Shown here one piece after another: positions 48,190 through 55,853 of a stretch of 64,000 nt of DNA. The notes beneath the pieces were generated by a model, which saw only the letters and a program-made list of their open reading frames with translations, was not told the DNA's origin and did not search any database. The DNA lies in assembly GCA_963825565.1 (NCBI GenBank), contig CAWGTW010000010.1, positions 186,001 to 250,000 of the forward strand. The letters run 5' to 3'. Source of the stretch: JBFGCT01 sp963825565 (lineage in GTDB: Bacteria; Actinomycetota; Acidimicrobiia; Acidimicrobiales; Ilumatobacteraceae). Position numbers and translations under genes: made by a program. Within the stretch, counting starts at the first letter, position 1, and each line of letters starts with the position of its first letter.

Positions 48190-49395
48190 GTGGATTTCGA
48201 GGTATCGGAGAAGATGGCGACGATCCTCGCCATGGTCGGCGAGTTCGTCGAGCGAGAACTCGTGCCGATCGAAGGCGAGATGCTGCACGGAGACGCGGCC
48301 ACCGTCGAGGCCATGGTCGCTGCAGCGCAGGTCAAGGTCCGCCAGATGGGGCTGTGGGCACCGAACCATCCCGTCGAGCTCGGCGGGCAAGGGCTCACGA
48401 TGCTCGAACACGGCCTGCTGAGCGAGGCGCTCGGTCGCTCCCCGCTCGGCCACACCGTGTTCGGGGCGCAGGCGCCCGACGCCGGCAACGTCGAGATCCT
48501 CCATCGGTACGCGACCCCCGAGCAGCGAGAGCGGTTCCTGCGGCCGCTGGTCGAGGGATCGGTGCGCAGCTGCTTCTCGATGACCGAGCCGGAGACCGCA
48601 GGGTCGAACCCCGTGCTCCTCGCCGCGACCGCCGTGAAGGACGGCGGGGACTATGTGATCAACGGCCAGAAGTGGTTCACGTCATCGGCCGACGGCGCGG
48701 CGTTCGCCATCGTGATGGCGGTCACCGACCCCGACGCACCCCCGTATCAGCGGGCGAGCATGATCATCGTCCCGACCGACACGCCGGGCTTCAACCTGGT
48801 CCGCAACGTCAGCGTGATGGGCCATGCGGGATCGGGGCACGCCAGCCACGCCGAGGTGATCTACCAGTCGTGCCGTGTGCCGCAGGAGAACCTGCTCGGG
48901 CCGGAGGGATCCGGGTTCGTCATCGCCCAGGATCGGCTCGGTCCCGGGCGGATCCATCACTGCATGCGATGGCTGGGGATCGCCAGCCGGTCGTACGACC
49001 TGATGTGTCGCCGGGCGAACGAGCGGGTGATCACCTCCGACGGCGAGACGCTGGCCGACCGCCAGGTGATCCAGCACTGGGCAGCCGAGCTGGATGCGGA
49101 GATCCGCGGGGCACGCCTGCAGACGCTGCACGCGGCGTGGATGATCGACCGCCACGGGGCCAAGGCTGCGCGCGACGAGATCTCGGCGATCAAGTTCTCG
49201 GTCGCCAACACGATGCTCAAGGCGGTCGACACCGCGATCCAGGTGCACGGTGCCCTCGGCGTCACCGACGACACGATCCTCGCCTACTGGTACCGGCACG
49301 AGCGGGCGGCACGCATCTACGACGGCGCCGACGAGGTGCACAAGACGTCGCTCGGCCGTCGGATCCTGCGCCGCTACCGGGAGGAGGGGCGATGA
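48190..49395 (+). CDS. Acyl-CoA dehydrogenase (ACAD10/11-like)
   Basis: A 401-residue flavin dehydrogenase. FSMTEPETAGSNP is the first FAD/substrate motif near residue 137, and KWFTSSADGAAFAIVMAVTD follows. GPGRIHHCMRWLGIASRSYD and the end YDGADEVHKTSLGRRILRRY are typical of the ACAD10/11-like group, where DEVH replaces the more usual G.sEi. It should introduce an alpha-beta double bond in an acyl-CoA and pass electrons to ETF. The GTG at 48190 has GAGGAGG ten bases upstream. A strong hairpin 53 bp past the stop is the likely terminator. The acyl substrate cannot be told. Confidence 0.9.
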   Translation: MDFEVSEKMATILAMVGEFVERELVPIEGEMLHGDAATVEAMVAAAQVKVRQMGLWAPNHPVELGGQGLTMLEHGLLSEALGRSPLGHTVFGAQAPDAGNVEILHRYATPEQRERFLRPLVEGSVRSCFSMTEPETAGSNPVLLAATAVKDGGDYVINGQKWFTSSADGAAFAIVMAVTDPDAPPYQRASMIIVPTDTPGFNLVRNVSVMGHAGSGHASHAEVIYQSCRVPQENLLGPEGSGFVIAQDRLGPGRIHHCMRWLGIASRSYDLMCRRANERVITSDGETLADRQVIQHWAAELDAEIRGARLQTLHAAWMIDRHGAKAARDEISAIKFSVANTMLKAVDTAIQVHGALGVTDDTILAYWYRHERAARIYDGADEVHKTSLGRRILRRYREEGR

Positions 49396-49447
49396 CCTTC
49401 GACGGGGACCGGGCCACACCGAACGGGCGGTGCCATGGCCGGTTCGC

Positions 49448-49481
49448 GGCCATGGCCACACCTGCCGGTGTGGCCATGGCC
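49448..49481. terminator. 15-bp perfect hairpin, bidirectional terminator
   Basis: GGCCATGGCCACACC and GGTGTGGCCATGGCC pair around a TGCC loop; a further C-G pair extends it. It lies 53 bp past the acyl-CoA dehydrogenase stop and 19 bp past the stop of the convergent 9-codon gene, so it can end both transcripts. Confidence 0.75.
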
Positions 49482-49499
49482 GTTTCATGCCCAACTACC

Positions 49500-49529
49500 T
49501 CAGGCCCAGGTGGATCCACGCTTGCGCAT
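49500..49529 (-). CDS. 9-codon gene, copy 1: MRKRGSTWA
   Basis: ATG CGC AAG CGT GGA TCC ACC TGG GCC TGA encodes MRKRGSTWA. AAAGGAGGA ends seven to eight bases before the ATG, a near-perfect ribosome site. A second copy at 51843 encodes MSKRGSSWS with the same spacing and ribosome site. Six of nine residues (M, K, R, G, S, W) are shared, and the rest are mostly conservative changes. No gene follows on this strand, so it is not an attenuator leader for a downstream gene; a hairpin starts 19 bp past the stop. A promoter with TGTACA, 17 bp and TACGGT fits upstream (49569-49597). The peptide is unrecognised. Confidence 0.6.
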   Translation of the reverse strand: MRKRGSTWA

Positions 49530-49552
49530 CGGAGCTCCTCCTTTCCCCTTTT

Positions 49553-49597
49553 GTCAAACTTCCGTCAAACCGTACTCATGGAGTGACCTGGTGTACA
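49553..49597 (-). promoter_or_regulatory. Promoter and TTTGAC repeats of 9-codon gene copy 1
   Basis: On the minus strand: TGTACA (49592-49597), 17 bp, TACGGT (49569-49574), then TTTGAC at 49564-49569 and 49553-49558, 11 bp apart. The predicted transcript would start in the repeats near 49562 and have a leader of about 33 nt. Confidence 0.45.
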
Positions 49598-49739
49598 GCA
49601 TGGCGAGCGATTTCGCCACTTTTCGTGATCAACCACTGCGAAGCGTCGAATTGCTTGACGCACAGCGCTCGGCTGGTCGACGCTCAGCGGTCGTTCCAGC
49701 CGGAGATGCGATTGCCGACGTCAAGAAGGGATCAACGAC

Positions 49740-50285
49740 ATGACCAAGGTCCTCGCCGCCATCGACGGCTCCGAGCACGCCGCACATGCGCTCGTCGTCG
49801 CAGCCCGACTCCTCGGTGAGCCGGCCCACTTCGTGCTGCTCTCGGTCGTGCCGCCCTGGTCACCGGCGGTCGCCATCGCAGCCAACGAGGAACTGCGCGC
49901 CCAGCACTCGGCGACGGCTGCGCCAGGTGTCCCGGCGGTCGTCCGAACGCACGGGGGGGCCACCGGCACCAGTCCCTACGCCCCGACCGCCGACAGCGCC
50001 GCCGAGGCGAACGACGCGCTGTACGACTACTACCGCACCGCCCAACGCCAGGCCGCGTCGACCGCAGGGATCGCCGCCCCCGAGCACCTCATCGAGGAGG
50101 CCCGCCCGCAGAAGCGGCGGATCGGCCGGCAGATCTGCGAGTGCGCCGACGAGCACGGCGTCGACCTGATCGTCATCGGATCGCACGGGTCGAGCCACAC
50201 CGGCGAGCTGCTGCTCGGGTCGGTCAGCCAGTACGTGCTGCACCACGCGTCGTGCCCGGTCATGATCGCCCGCGGCAGCGTGTAA
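49740..50285 (+). CDS. Universal stress protein (UspA family)
   Basis: A 181-residue single-domain USP. MTKVLAAIDGSEHAAHALVV is the usual first strand and helix with the Asp that contacts ATP, and the C-terminal GSHGSSHTGELLLGSVSQYV is the ATP-binding G-2x-G-9x-G(S/T) motif, followed by ASCPVMIARG. ATP binding is therefore expected. An insert of about 45 residues (GVPAVVRTHGGATGTSP onwards) lengthens it relative to the usual 140-150. AAGG sits upstream of the ATG. The pirin gene converges on it, and copy 1 of the 9-codon gene diverges 211 bp upstream. Confidence 0.9.
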   Translation: MTKVLAAIDGSEHAAHALVVAARLLGEPAHFVLLSVVPPWSPAVAIAANEELRAQHSATAAPGVPAVVRTHGGATGTSPYAPTADSAAEANDALYDYYRTAQRQAASTAGIAAPEHLIEEARPQKRRIGRQICECADEHGVDLIVIGSHGSSHTGELLLGSVSQYVLHHASCPVMIARGSV

Positions 50286-50295
50286 CCGCGACGGC

Positions 50296-51318
50296 CTACG
50301 CCGTCGTCACCGCGCGCTCGACGCGACCGTCGGCGTGGCGGGCGAAGCGCTCGCCGACGTCGCCGTGCGTCGGGTCCGCCGAGGGCCACGGCCACCCGCC
50401 GAACCCGGTCCTTCGGTAGTCGGAGAAGGCTTGCTCGATCTCGGCACGAGTGTTCATCACGAACGGACCGTGCTGGACGACCGGCTCGCCGATCGGGCGG
50501 GCTTGGAGGACGACGCATTCGATCGGCTCGGCGGCGGTCAGCTCGACCGGGCGGTCGGCGCGAACGACGGCGCCCGTCGACGGCGCCAGCGCCTCGCCGT
50601 CGAGTTGCGCCGGGCCACCTTCGAAGAGGTACACGGTACGGACCGTGTCGGCGGCGGCGGCCGGTGGCATCTCCCAACAACCGCCGGCACCGAGGCGGAC
50701 GTGCCAGATGGCGAGGTCGGACTCGGGCCGTGCGGCCCAGGAGTTCGGCGGTGGGGACGGCGGGACGAGGCCGGCCAACCCGCCCGCCACGACGGTGATC
50801 TCGGCCTGCGATCCGTCGTGCTGCACGACGTGTCGCGGGATGTCGTGATCCCACAGCATCGTGAAGTACGGGTCGACCATCTTGTCCGCGGCGGGGAGGT
50901 TGAGCCAGATCTGGAACAGCTCGAGCGTGTTACCCCCGTCGCGGTCGAGCAGCGGGAACATCTCGGCGTGGACGATGCCGCGGCCTGCGGTCATCCACTG
51001 GACGTCGCCGCGCCCGTAGCGCGCGGCCGCACCGAGCGAGTCGGCGTGGTCGACGAGTCCGCGGCGGACGAACGTGATCGTCTCGAATCCGCGGTGTGGG
51101 TGCTGCGGGAAGCCGGGAACGACCGAACCGTGGTACATCCGCCAGCCGTCGATGCCGTCGAAGTCGTGGCCGATCGAACGGCCGGCGAGCGGTGCCGCCG
51201 GCCCCAGTTCGGCCGTGCCGGCGGGATAGTGATCGAGGTGGTGGACACAGAACAGGAACGGGTCGGCCGTCGGCCACTGGAAGCCGAGCGGCACGGTCTG
51301 CAGAACGGGTGACGCCAT
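50296..51318 (-). CDS. Pirin-family (bicupin) protein
   Basis: A 340-residue pirin. The metal site of the first cupin is visible in GFPQHPHRGFETITFVRRG (two His) and VDHADSLG, then GDVQWMTAGRGIVHAEMFPL (His and Glu). The second cupin spans about 180-280 and lacks metal ligands. Some pirins act as quercetinases and others as transcription co-regulators; no choice can be made here. It starts MASPVLQTVPLGFQWPTADP and diverges from the HbpS/GlcG-like gene 42 bp away. Confidence 0.9.
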   Translation of the reverse strand: MASPVLQTVPLGFQWPTADPFLFCVHHLDHYPAGTAELGPAAPLAGRSIGHDFDGIDGWRMYHGSVVPGFPQHPHRGFETITFVRRGLVDHADSLGAAARYGRGDVQWMTAGRGIVHAEMFPLLDRDGGNTLELFQIWLNLPAADKMVDPYFTMLWDHDIPRHVVQHDGSQAEITVVAGGLAGLVPPSPPPNSWAARPESDLAIWHVRLGAGGCWEMPPAAAADTVRTVYLFEGGPAQLDGEALAPSTGAVVRADRPVELTAAEPIECVVLQARPIGEPVVQHGPFVMNTRAEIEQAFSDYRRTGFGGWPWPSADPTHGDVGERFARHADGRVERAVTTA

Positions 51319-51359
51319 TCCCTCAGGGTACGGCCGGCGCGCGTCGTACGCTCGACCGG

Positions 51360-51761
51360 ATGCACGAACTCTCCCACCGGGATGCCCAGCGGATCCTCGC
51401 CACCGTCCAACTCGAACTCGAGCACGATGGCAGGGGTGCCGCCGTCGCCGTCGTTGACGCCCACGGCGAACTGGTCGCGTTCGTCCGCACGGACGGGTGC
51501 CCGTTGCCGTCGATCAACAACGCGATCAACAAGGCGTACACGGCAGCGCGCGAACGTAAGCCGTCGGGCGACATCGGCGACGCCTCACGAGCCGAGCGCT
51601 TCCCGATCACCAACTTCGGCGACCTGAGGTACACCGGCTGGGGTGGAGGCGTGCCGGTGACCATCGACGAGGTCGTCGTCGGTGCGGTCGGTGTCAGCGG
51701 GCTGCCCGAGGCCGACGACACCGTGCTGGCGACCGCGGGCGCGGCGGCACTGACCGGGTGA
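51360..51761 (+). CDS. GlcG/HbpS-like haem-binding protein
   Basis: A 133-residue protein of the GlcG/HbpS (DUF336) fold: MHELSHRDAQRILATVQLEL, AVAVVDAHGELVAFVRTDG, SINNAINKAYTAARERKPSG and IDEVVVGAVGVSGLPEADDT. HbpS of Streptomyces binds haem and iron as part of a redox-sensing system, and others lie in glycolate operons. There is no signal peptide, so a cytoplasmic place is likely. It is divergent from pirin; TACGCT 13 bp before the ATG may be a -10 element, which would leave almost no leader. Confidence 0.86.
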   Translation: MHELSHRDAQRILATVQLELEHDGRGAAVAVVDAHGELVAFVRTDGCPLPSINNAINKAYTAARERKPSGDIGDASRAERFPITNFGDLRYTGWGGGVPVTIDEVVVGAVGVSGLPEADDTVLATAGAAALTG

Positions 51762-51787
51762 GTCGCTCCGGCGCGACCGTGGTCGGA

Positions 51788-51824
51788 GCGAACATGGCCG
51801 CCCGACGCGGGCGGCCATGTTCGC
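51788..51824. terminator. 17-bp perfect hairpin between HbpS-like gene and 9-codon gene copy 2
   Basis: GCGAACATGGCCGCCCG and CGGGCGGCCATGTTCGC pair around ACG. It lies 27 bp past the HbpS-like stop and 19 bp past the stop of 9-codon gene copy 2, the same distance as at copy 1. Confidence 0.75.
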
Positions 51825-51842
51825 CTGATCAGGTCGACGGAT

Positions 51843-51872
51843 TCAGGACCAGGATGATCCACGCTTGCTCAT
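51843..51872 (-). CDS. 9-codon gene, copy 2: MSKRGSSWS
   Basis: ATG AGC AAG CGT GGA TCA TCC TGG TCC TGA encodes MSKRGSSWS, with AAGGAGGAG upstream at the same spacing as in copy 1 (49500-49529). The surrounding leaders are also alike (GGGGAAGGAGGAG compared with GGGGAAAGGAGGAG). It lies after the HtrA-like protease gene on the same strand but 110 bp away with its own promoter-like sequence and its own terminator hairpin. No downstream gene could be regulated by its translation. Function unknown; a secreted or signalling peptide, a small regulatory RNA with a mini-ORF, or a translated leader are all possible. Confidence 0.6.
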   Translation of the reverse strand: MSKRGSSWS

Positions 51873-51893
51873 CGGCCACTCCTCCTTCCCCTT

Positions 51894-51937
51894 GTCAAGA
51901 ATGAGGCAAGCGTAATCCCACGCTGTGTGGCCGCCAA
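51894..51937 (-). promoter_or_regulatory. Promoter and CTTGAC repeats of 9-codon gene copy 2
   Basis: On the minus strand: TTGGCG (51932-51937), 17 bp, TACGCT (51909-51914), then CTTGCC at 51905-51910 and CTTGAC at 51894-51899, 11 bp apart. The geometry equals that of copy 1, with the repeats just after the -10 element. Confidence 0.45.
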
Positions 51938-51981
51938 GCGGCATGTTCCGGATTCGTCGAGTCGGCAGCGAACCGCCGGCG

Positions 51982-53610
51982 TCAGCCGCCGAGTTCCTGC
52001 ACGATGAACGAGGAGAAGATCGCGTCGGCGGCGTCGAGGTCGGCATCGGTGACGGCGACGATCTGCAACATCGCCAGCCAGGTCTGCTGAGGCGGCTCGG
52101 CAAAGATCTGGAAGAACACGCTGCCCTCGGGGCCACAGTTCGTGTAGAGGTCGTAGCGCCCGGTGTAGGAGCCGTCGTCGTAGTCGTAGCGGCCGTCGAG
52201 GACGCAGTCGCTCGTGAAGTCGAAGCGGTCGAGTGCCTCATCCGGGCTCAGAGGGATCATCGGCGATGCGGCGATGAACACGCCCGGTGTGCCCCACGTG
52301 TCACGGAAGGCGGTGATGTCCGGCGCTGCGCTGAGCGCCGGCCCGATGATCTCGGCGACCCCGGTCGCCAGATCGGACTGCCAGCCACGGCCGTCGACGT
52401 CGGCCCACTCGACCGGAACGCTGACCGAGATCAGCGCCGACTCGTCGGTGATCGTCGTGTACCCGGTGTACTCGAAGCCGCCCGTGTCGTCGGCGACGAC
52501 CTCGTCGAACTCGGTTGCGAACGACGTCACGACCTCGAGCATCCGACCGTTGAGCTGGCCCTCGAGGAGCGAGTCGATCTCCGGGCGGTAGACCTCGATC
52601 GAGAGCGTGTCGGTCGGCGCGTGACTCCGCAGGATCGAGCAGTAGTCGGCCATCGTCCCGTCGGTGGCGAGCACGATCGACTCCATGCTCAGCAGCAGGT
52701 CGCCCGCCTTGACGCCGGCAACGTCGGCTGGCGACCCGGACTCGACCGACGACACGAAGATGCCCGAATTGGTCCCGTCGAAGATCGCCTCACCGTTGAT
52801 CCCGATCGACTCGACGTCGGTTCCGTCGGCGAGTTGATCGACGATCGGTCGGGCGACGTCGATCCCGATGGCGAACGACTGTCCGAGGTCGTTGCCCGCG
52901 TAGTTGACGGCGACGACCTGGCCGTCGGCGGTCACGATCGGGCCGCCGGAGTTGCCGGGCAGCGTGTCCGCGCTGTGTTCGATCACCGCGTCGACCGACG
53001 CCCACGACGTCTCCCCGTCGGCGTTCGCCTTCGAGACGATGCCGTCGAGCACGGTGTACTCCGTGTCGCCGAGCGGGAACCCGGCGGCATAGATCTCCGT
53101 CCCAGGGGCCACCGGACCGTCGTACCAGTCGAGGTAGTCGAAGTTGGCACCATCGATCTTGATCACCGCCAGGTCGGAGCACTCCGACACGCCGAGCACG
53201 CGGGCGTTGTGCGGTTCGTCGTCGCCGGCGACGTAGACCTCGAGCAGTGCAGCGCCGGTGACGACGTGGTTGTTGGTGACCGCGATCCCGGACGGGTCGA
53301 TCACGAAGCCGGACCCGGAGCCGGGCACGTTGGCCTGGACCCCACCGGTCGCCGGGTCGGCGAACGTCCCGGTGCCGACGATGCGCACGACGGCCGCCTG
53401 GACGTCCTGGAGCGTGCCGGCCGCGGTCGGCCCGGCATCGACCGTGGTCGTCGGTTCGGGCGACTCCGTCGAGGTTGTCGGGTCGGTCGCTGGGTCGGTC
53501 GTCGAGCCCGCCGGCGAATCGGTCGTCGGTGCGGTCGTCGGTGCCGACGCGGTCCCGCCGCCGCACGCCGCCAGACCGAACATTGCGAGCAACAGCCAAT
53601 GACGCTTCAT
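51982..53610 (-). CDS. HtrA-like serine protease lipoprotein with PDZ domain
   Basis: A 542-residue secreted trypsin-like protease. MKRHWLLLAMFGLAACGGG is a lipoprotein signal (LAAC, Cys16), followed by a Thr-rich linker to about residue 60. The catalytic triad is His in VTNNHVVTG, Asp in CSDLAVIKIDG, and Ser in TLPGNSGGPIVTADG. A PDZ domain follows (SGIFVSSVESGSPADVAGVK). The last 170 residues are an extra domain of unknown fold with two or more cysteines (FTSDCVLDGRYDYDDGS). AAAGGA precedes the ATG at 53610; the longer ORF to 53757 is not needed. It likely acts in envelope protein quality control. Confidence 0.92.
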   Translation of the reverse strand: MKRHWLLLAMFGLAACGGGTASAPTTAPTTDSPAGSTTDPATDPTTSTESPEPTTTVDAGPTAAGTLQDVQAAVVRIVGTGTFADPATGGVQANVPGSGSGFVIDPSGIAVTNNHVVTGAALLEVYVAGDDEPHNARVLGVSECSDLAVIKIDGANFDYLDWYDGPVAPGTEIYAAGFPLGDTEYTVLDGIVSKANADGETSWASVDAVIEHSADTLPGNSGGPIVTADGQVVAVNYAGNDLGQSFAIGIDVARPIVDQLADGTDVESIGINGEAIFDGTNSGIFVSSVESGSPADVAGVKAGDLLLSMESIVLATDGTMADYCSILRSHAPTDTLSIEVYRPEIDSLLEGQLNGRMLEVVTSFATEFDEVVADDTGGFEYTGYTTITDESALISVSVPVEWADVDGRGWQSDLATGVAEIIGPALSAAPDITAFRDTWGTPGVFIAASPMIPLSPDEALDRFDFTSDCVLDGRYDYDDGSYTGRYDLYTNCGPEGSVFFQIFAEPPQQTWLAMLQIVAVTDADLDAADAIFSSFIVQELGG

Positions 53611-53785
53611 GACCTGTCCTTTCACCGCTTCGTGGGGCGTCTCGCCGTCTTTCATCGTCGAGTTCGGGCATCGGGTCGGACAGAGGCATCCGGCTCTATC
53701 GACTGTCGTACCGACGTCACCAGTATGCTCGATCGGCGCGTCGCTCCCGGTACTCATCCCGTCGGGCAGGCCAGACCGGGTGCGA

Positions 53786-53791
53786 CTACAT
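53786..53791 (+). promoter_or_regulatory. Possible -10 element of a leaderless transcript
   Basis: TACATT lies seven bases before the GTG of the secreted metallopeptidase, the position expected for a leaderless mRNA. There is no Shine-Dalgarno sequence. No clear -35 hexamer is visible. Confidence 0.4.
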
Positions 53792-53798
53792 TTCTCCC

Positions 53799-55790
53799 GT
53801 GCGCGTCTCCCTCCGGCGGTCTCCGCGGTCCGCGTGTTGCGTCGGGCTCGCGGCCTTCGTCGCCGTCGCCGGGCTGCTCACCGTGCAGGCGGGGACCAGA
53901 GATGCGCCGACCGCCTCGGCCGCAGTGGTCACGTCTCGCTACGCCGCGCTCGGGTCGCAGATCCGGGTGCTCGACACGCGCCAGCAGGCCTCGCCGATTC
54001 CCCGGCTCGCCGCCGGAGCCCAGATCACGGTCGATCCCGTGACGCCGGTGGTGGTCGCCGCCGCCGGCGTCGCCGAGAGCGACATCGTCGCCGTCGTCGC
54101 CAACGTGACCCTCGACGATGCCGACGGCTGGGGATTCGCCATCGTCTGGCCGACGGGTGAGGCCGTCCCCAACAGCTCGGCGATCAACACCGACTCCCCG
54201 GGCCAGACCGTCGCCAACATGGTCACCGCCCGGCTCGGCGCGGGTGGGCAGATCTCGATCTACAGCTACACCGGGGCCGACGTCATCATCGACATCCAGG
54301 GCGTCTACGTCCGAACGACCGAGTCGCGGGCCGGGCGCCTGATCGGACTGGCGCCGTACCGGGCCTGGGACACCCGGGCGGCCGGCGCCGCGGCCGGCAG
54401 CACGACCCTCGTCAGCCTGCTCGGGGCGGGCGTGCCGGTCACGGCGTCGGCCGCCGTGCTCAACGTGACCGCCGTCGAGTCGAGCGGGTGGGGGTTCCTC
54501 ACGGTGTGGAACGGCGTCGGCAGCCCGCCGAACTCGTCGAGCGTCAACTACGACGCCGGCTCGATCGTCGCCAACCAGGTGATCACGTCGGTCGACGCCG
54601 GGCGGATCGGCGTGTACACCCACAACCAGACCAACGTGCTCGTCGACGTCGTCGGCTACATGACCGGCGCAGGCGACCCGCTCACCACCAGCGGCCTGTT
54701 CGTCCCGCTCTCGCCGTCGCGCCTGTTCGACTCGCGGGCGAACGAAGCACCGAGCTTCGACTCGCCGCTCAGGGGCGGTGGGAAGATCAGCGTCGGCGTG
54801 CTCGGACGGGCCGGGATCCCGAGCACCGGTGTCGCGGCGATCAACACCAACACGACCGTGACCGAGACGACCGGCACCGGGTACGCCACCGTGTGGGGCG
54901 ACGGCGCGCTGCCGTTCACGTCGTCGCTCAACAACGTGGGTCCCGGCCGCACGGTGGCCAACCACGTGATCACCGACATCACCGACGTCGCCAACGTCGG
55001 CTGCTTCAACCTCTACACGTCGTCGACCACCGACGCGCTCGTCGACGTGACCGGCTACTTCGTCGGCACGGGGGGCGGGTCGCCGGCCGCTCCGCTCGAC
55101 TTCTGCGACGGCACGCTGAGCCCCCCGCCGCCCCAACCGGGGGCGCCGCCGTCGTACGGAACACACGCGTTCTTGTTCGTCAACCGGACAACTCCGCCGC
55201 CCGGCTACGGCCGGTGGGATCCGTGCCGCAGGGGTGGGCAGATCAGGTACGCGGTCAACCCCCTGCGGGCGACCCAGCGGGAGATCGACGAGATGACGTT
55301 CGCGATGCGGGAGATCGAGCGGACGACCGGATTCGACTTCGTGCCGTACTCCGACTTCTTCCCCTCCAAGCTCGAACCGACGACGACCGAGGGACTGGAC
55401 GACCGCCGCCCGCCGGGGGGCGCCGACTTCCTGGTCTCCTTCGCCGACCCGACGCTCGAAGCCGACCTCGCCGGCAGTGTGCTCGGGATCGGAGGCGGCT
55501 TCTGGTTCGCCAGCAGCGGGCAGATCAACACCGGCTACGCGATCCTCGACGTCCCGCAGCTGGGCGACGTCGGCAAGCTGCGGACCGCGCTCGTGCACGA
55601 GTTCGGGCATGCCTTCGGCCTCGGCCACGTCGACGACACCGCGCAGATCATGGCGCCGGTGGTCGGGAGCATCACGACCTTCCAGCACGGCGACAAGCAG
55701 GGGCTGTGGCGGCTCGGCACCGCACAGCCGTGCTTCGCGCCGGGGGCCCGGCCGGCCGGCGAGCAGCCGGTCATGGTCGAGAGCACCTGA
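53799..55790 (+). CDS. Secreted matrixin-like zinc metallopeptidase with three 'DTR-type' domains
   Basis: A 663-residue exported protein. A signal peptide of about 44 residues contains CCVGLAAFVAVAGLLTVQAG. Three domains homologous to those of the giant protein at 14625-18359 follow. Each has a [IV]LDTR, WDTR or FDSR start, a gap to an NVT or NTNT strand, SSxxN and a closing VDVVGY-type strand. The C-terminal 220 residues are a peptidase: SQREID-like motifs give a fold typical of matrixins, and HEFGHAFGLGHVDDTAQIM is the zinc-binding HExxHxxGxxH with the downstream Met turn. The DTR-type domains may bind the cell wall or surface glycans; this is inference. The start is a GTG with a possible leaderless -10 element. 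Confidence 0.85.
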   Translation: MRVSLRRSPRSACCVGLAAFVAVAGLLTVQAGTRDAPTASAAVVTSRYAALGSQIRVLDTRQQASPIPRLAAGAQITVDPVTPVVVAAAGVAESDIVAVVANVTLDDADGWGFAIVWPTGEAVPNSSAINTDSPGQTVANMVTARLGAGGQISIYSYTGADVIIDIQGVYVRTTESRAGRLIGLAPYRAWDTRAAGAAAGSTTLVSLLGAGVPVTASAAVLNVTAVESSGWGFLTVWNGVGSPPNSSSVNYDAGSIVANQVITSVDAGRIGVYTHNQTNVLVDVVGYMTGAGDPLTTSGLFVPLSPSRLFDSRANEAPSFDSPLRGGGKISVGVLGRAGIPSTGVAAINTNTTVTETTGTGYATVWGDGALPFTSSLNNVGPGRTVANHVITDITDVANVGCFNLYTSSTTDALVDVTGYFVGTGGGSPAAPLDFCDGTLSPPPPQPGAPPSYGTHAFLFVNRTTPPPGYGRWDPCRRGGQIRYAVNPLRATQREIDEMTFAMREIERTTGFDFVPYSDFFPSKLEPTTTEGLDDRRPPGGADFLVSFADPTLEADLAGSVLGIGGGFWFASSGQINTGYAILDVPQLGDVGKLRTALVHEFGHAFGLGHVDDTAQIMAPVVGSITTFQHGDKQGLWRLGTAQPCFAPGARPAGEQPVMVEST

Positions 55791-55853
55791 AACATCGCCG
55801 GTCGCCGGGGCTCGCTCTCTCGCTCGGGCGATCCCGCCGGTAGGTTCGGCGAC

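Noticed and set aside
51360..51872. Nine-codon gene as a cysteine- or amino-acid-responsive attenuator
   Set aside because: No gene follows on the same strand before a strong hairpin at either copy, and the peptide has no run of one amino acid.
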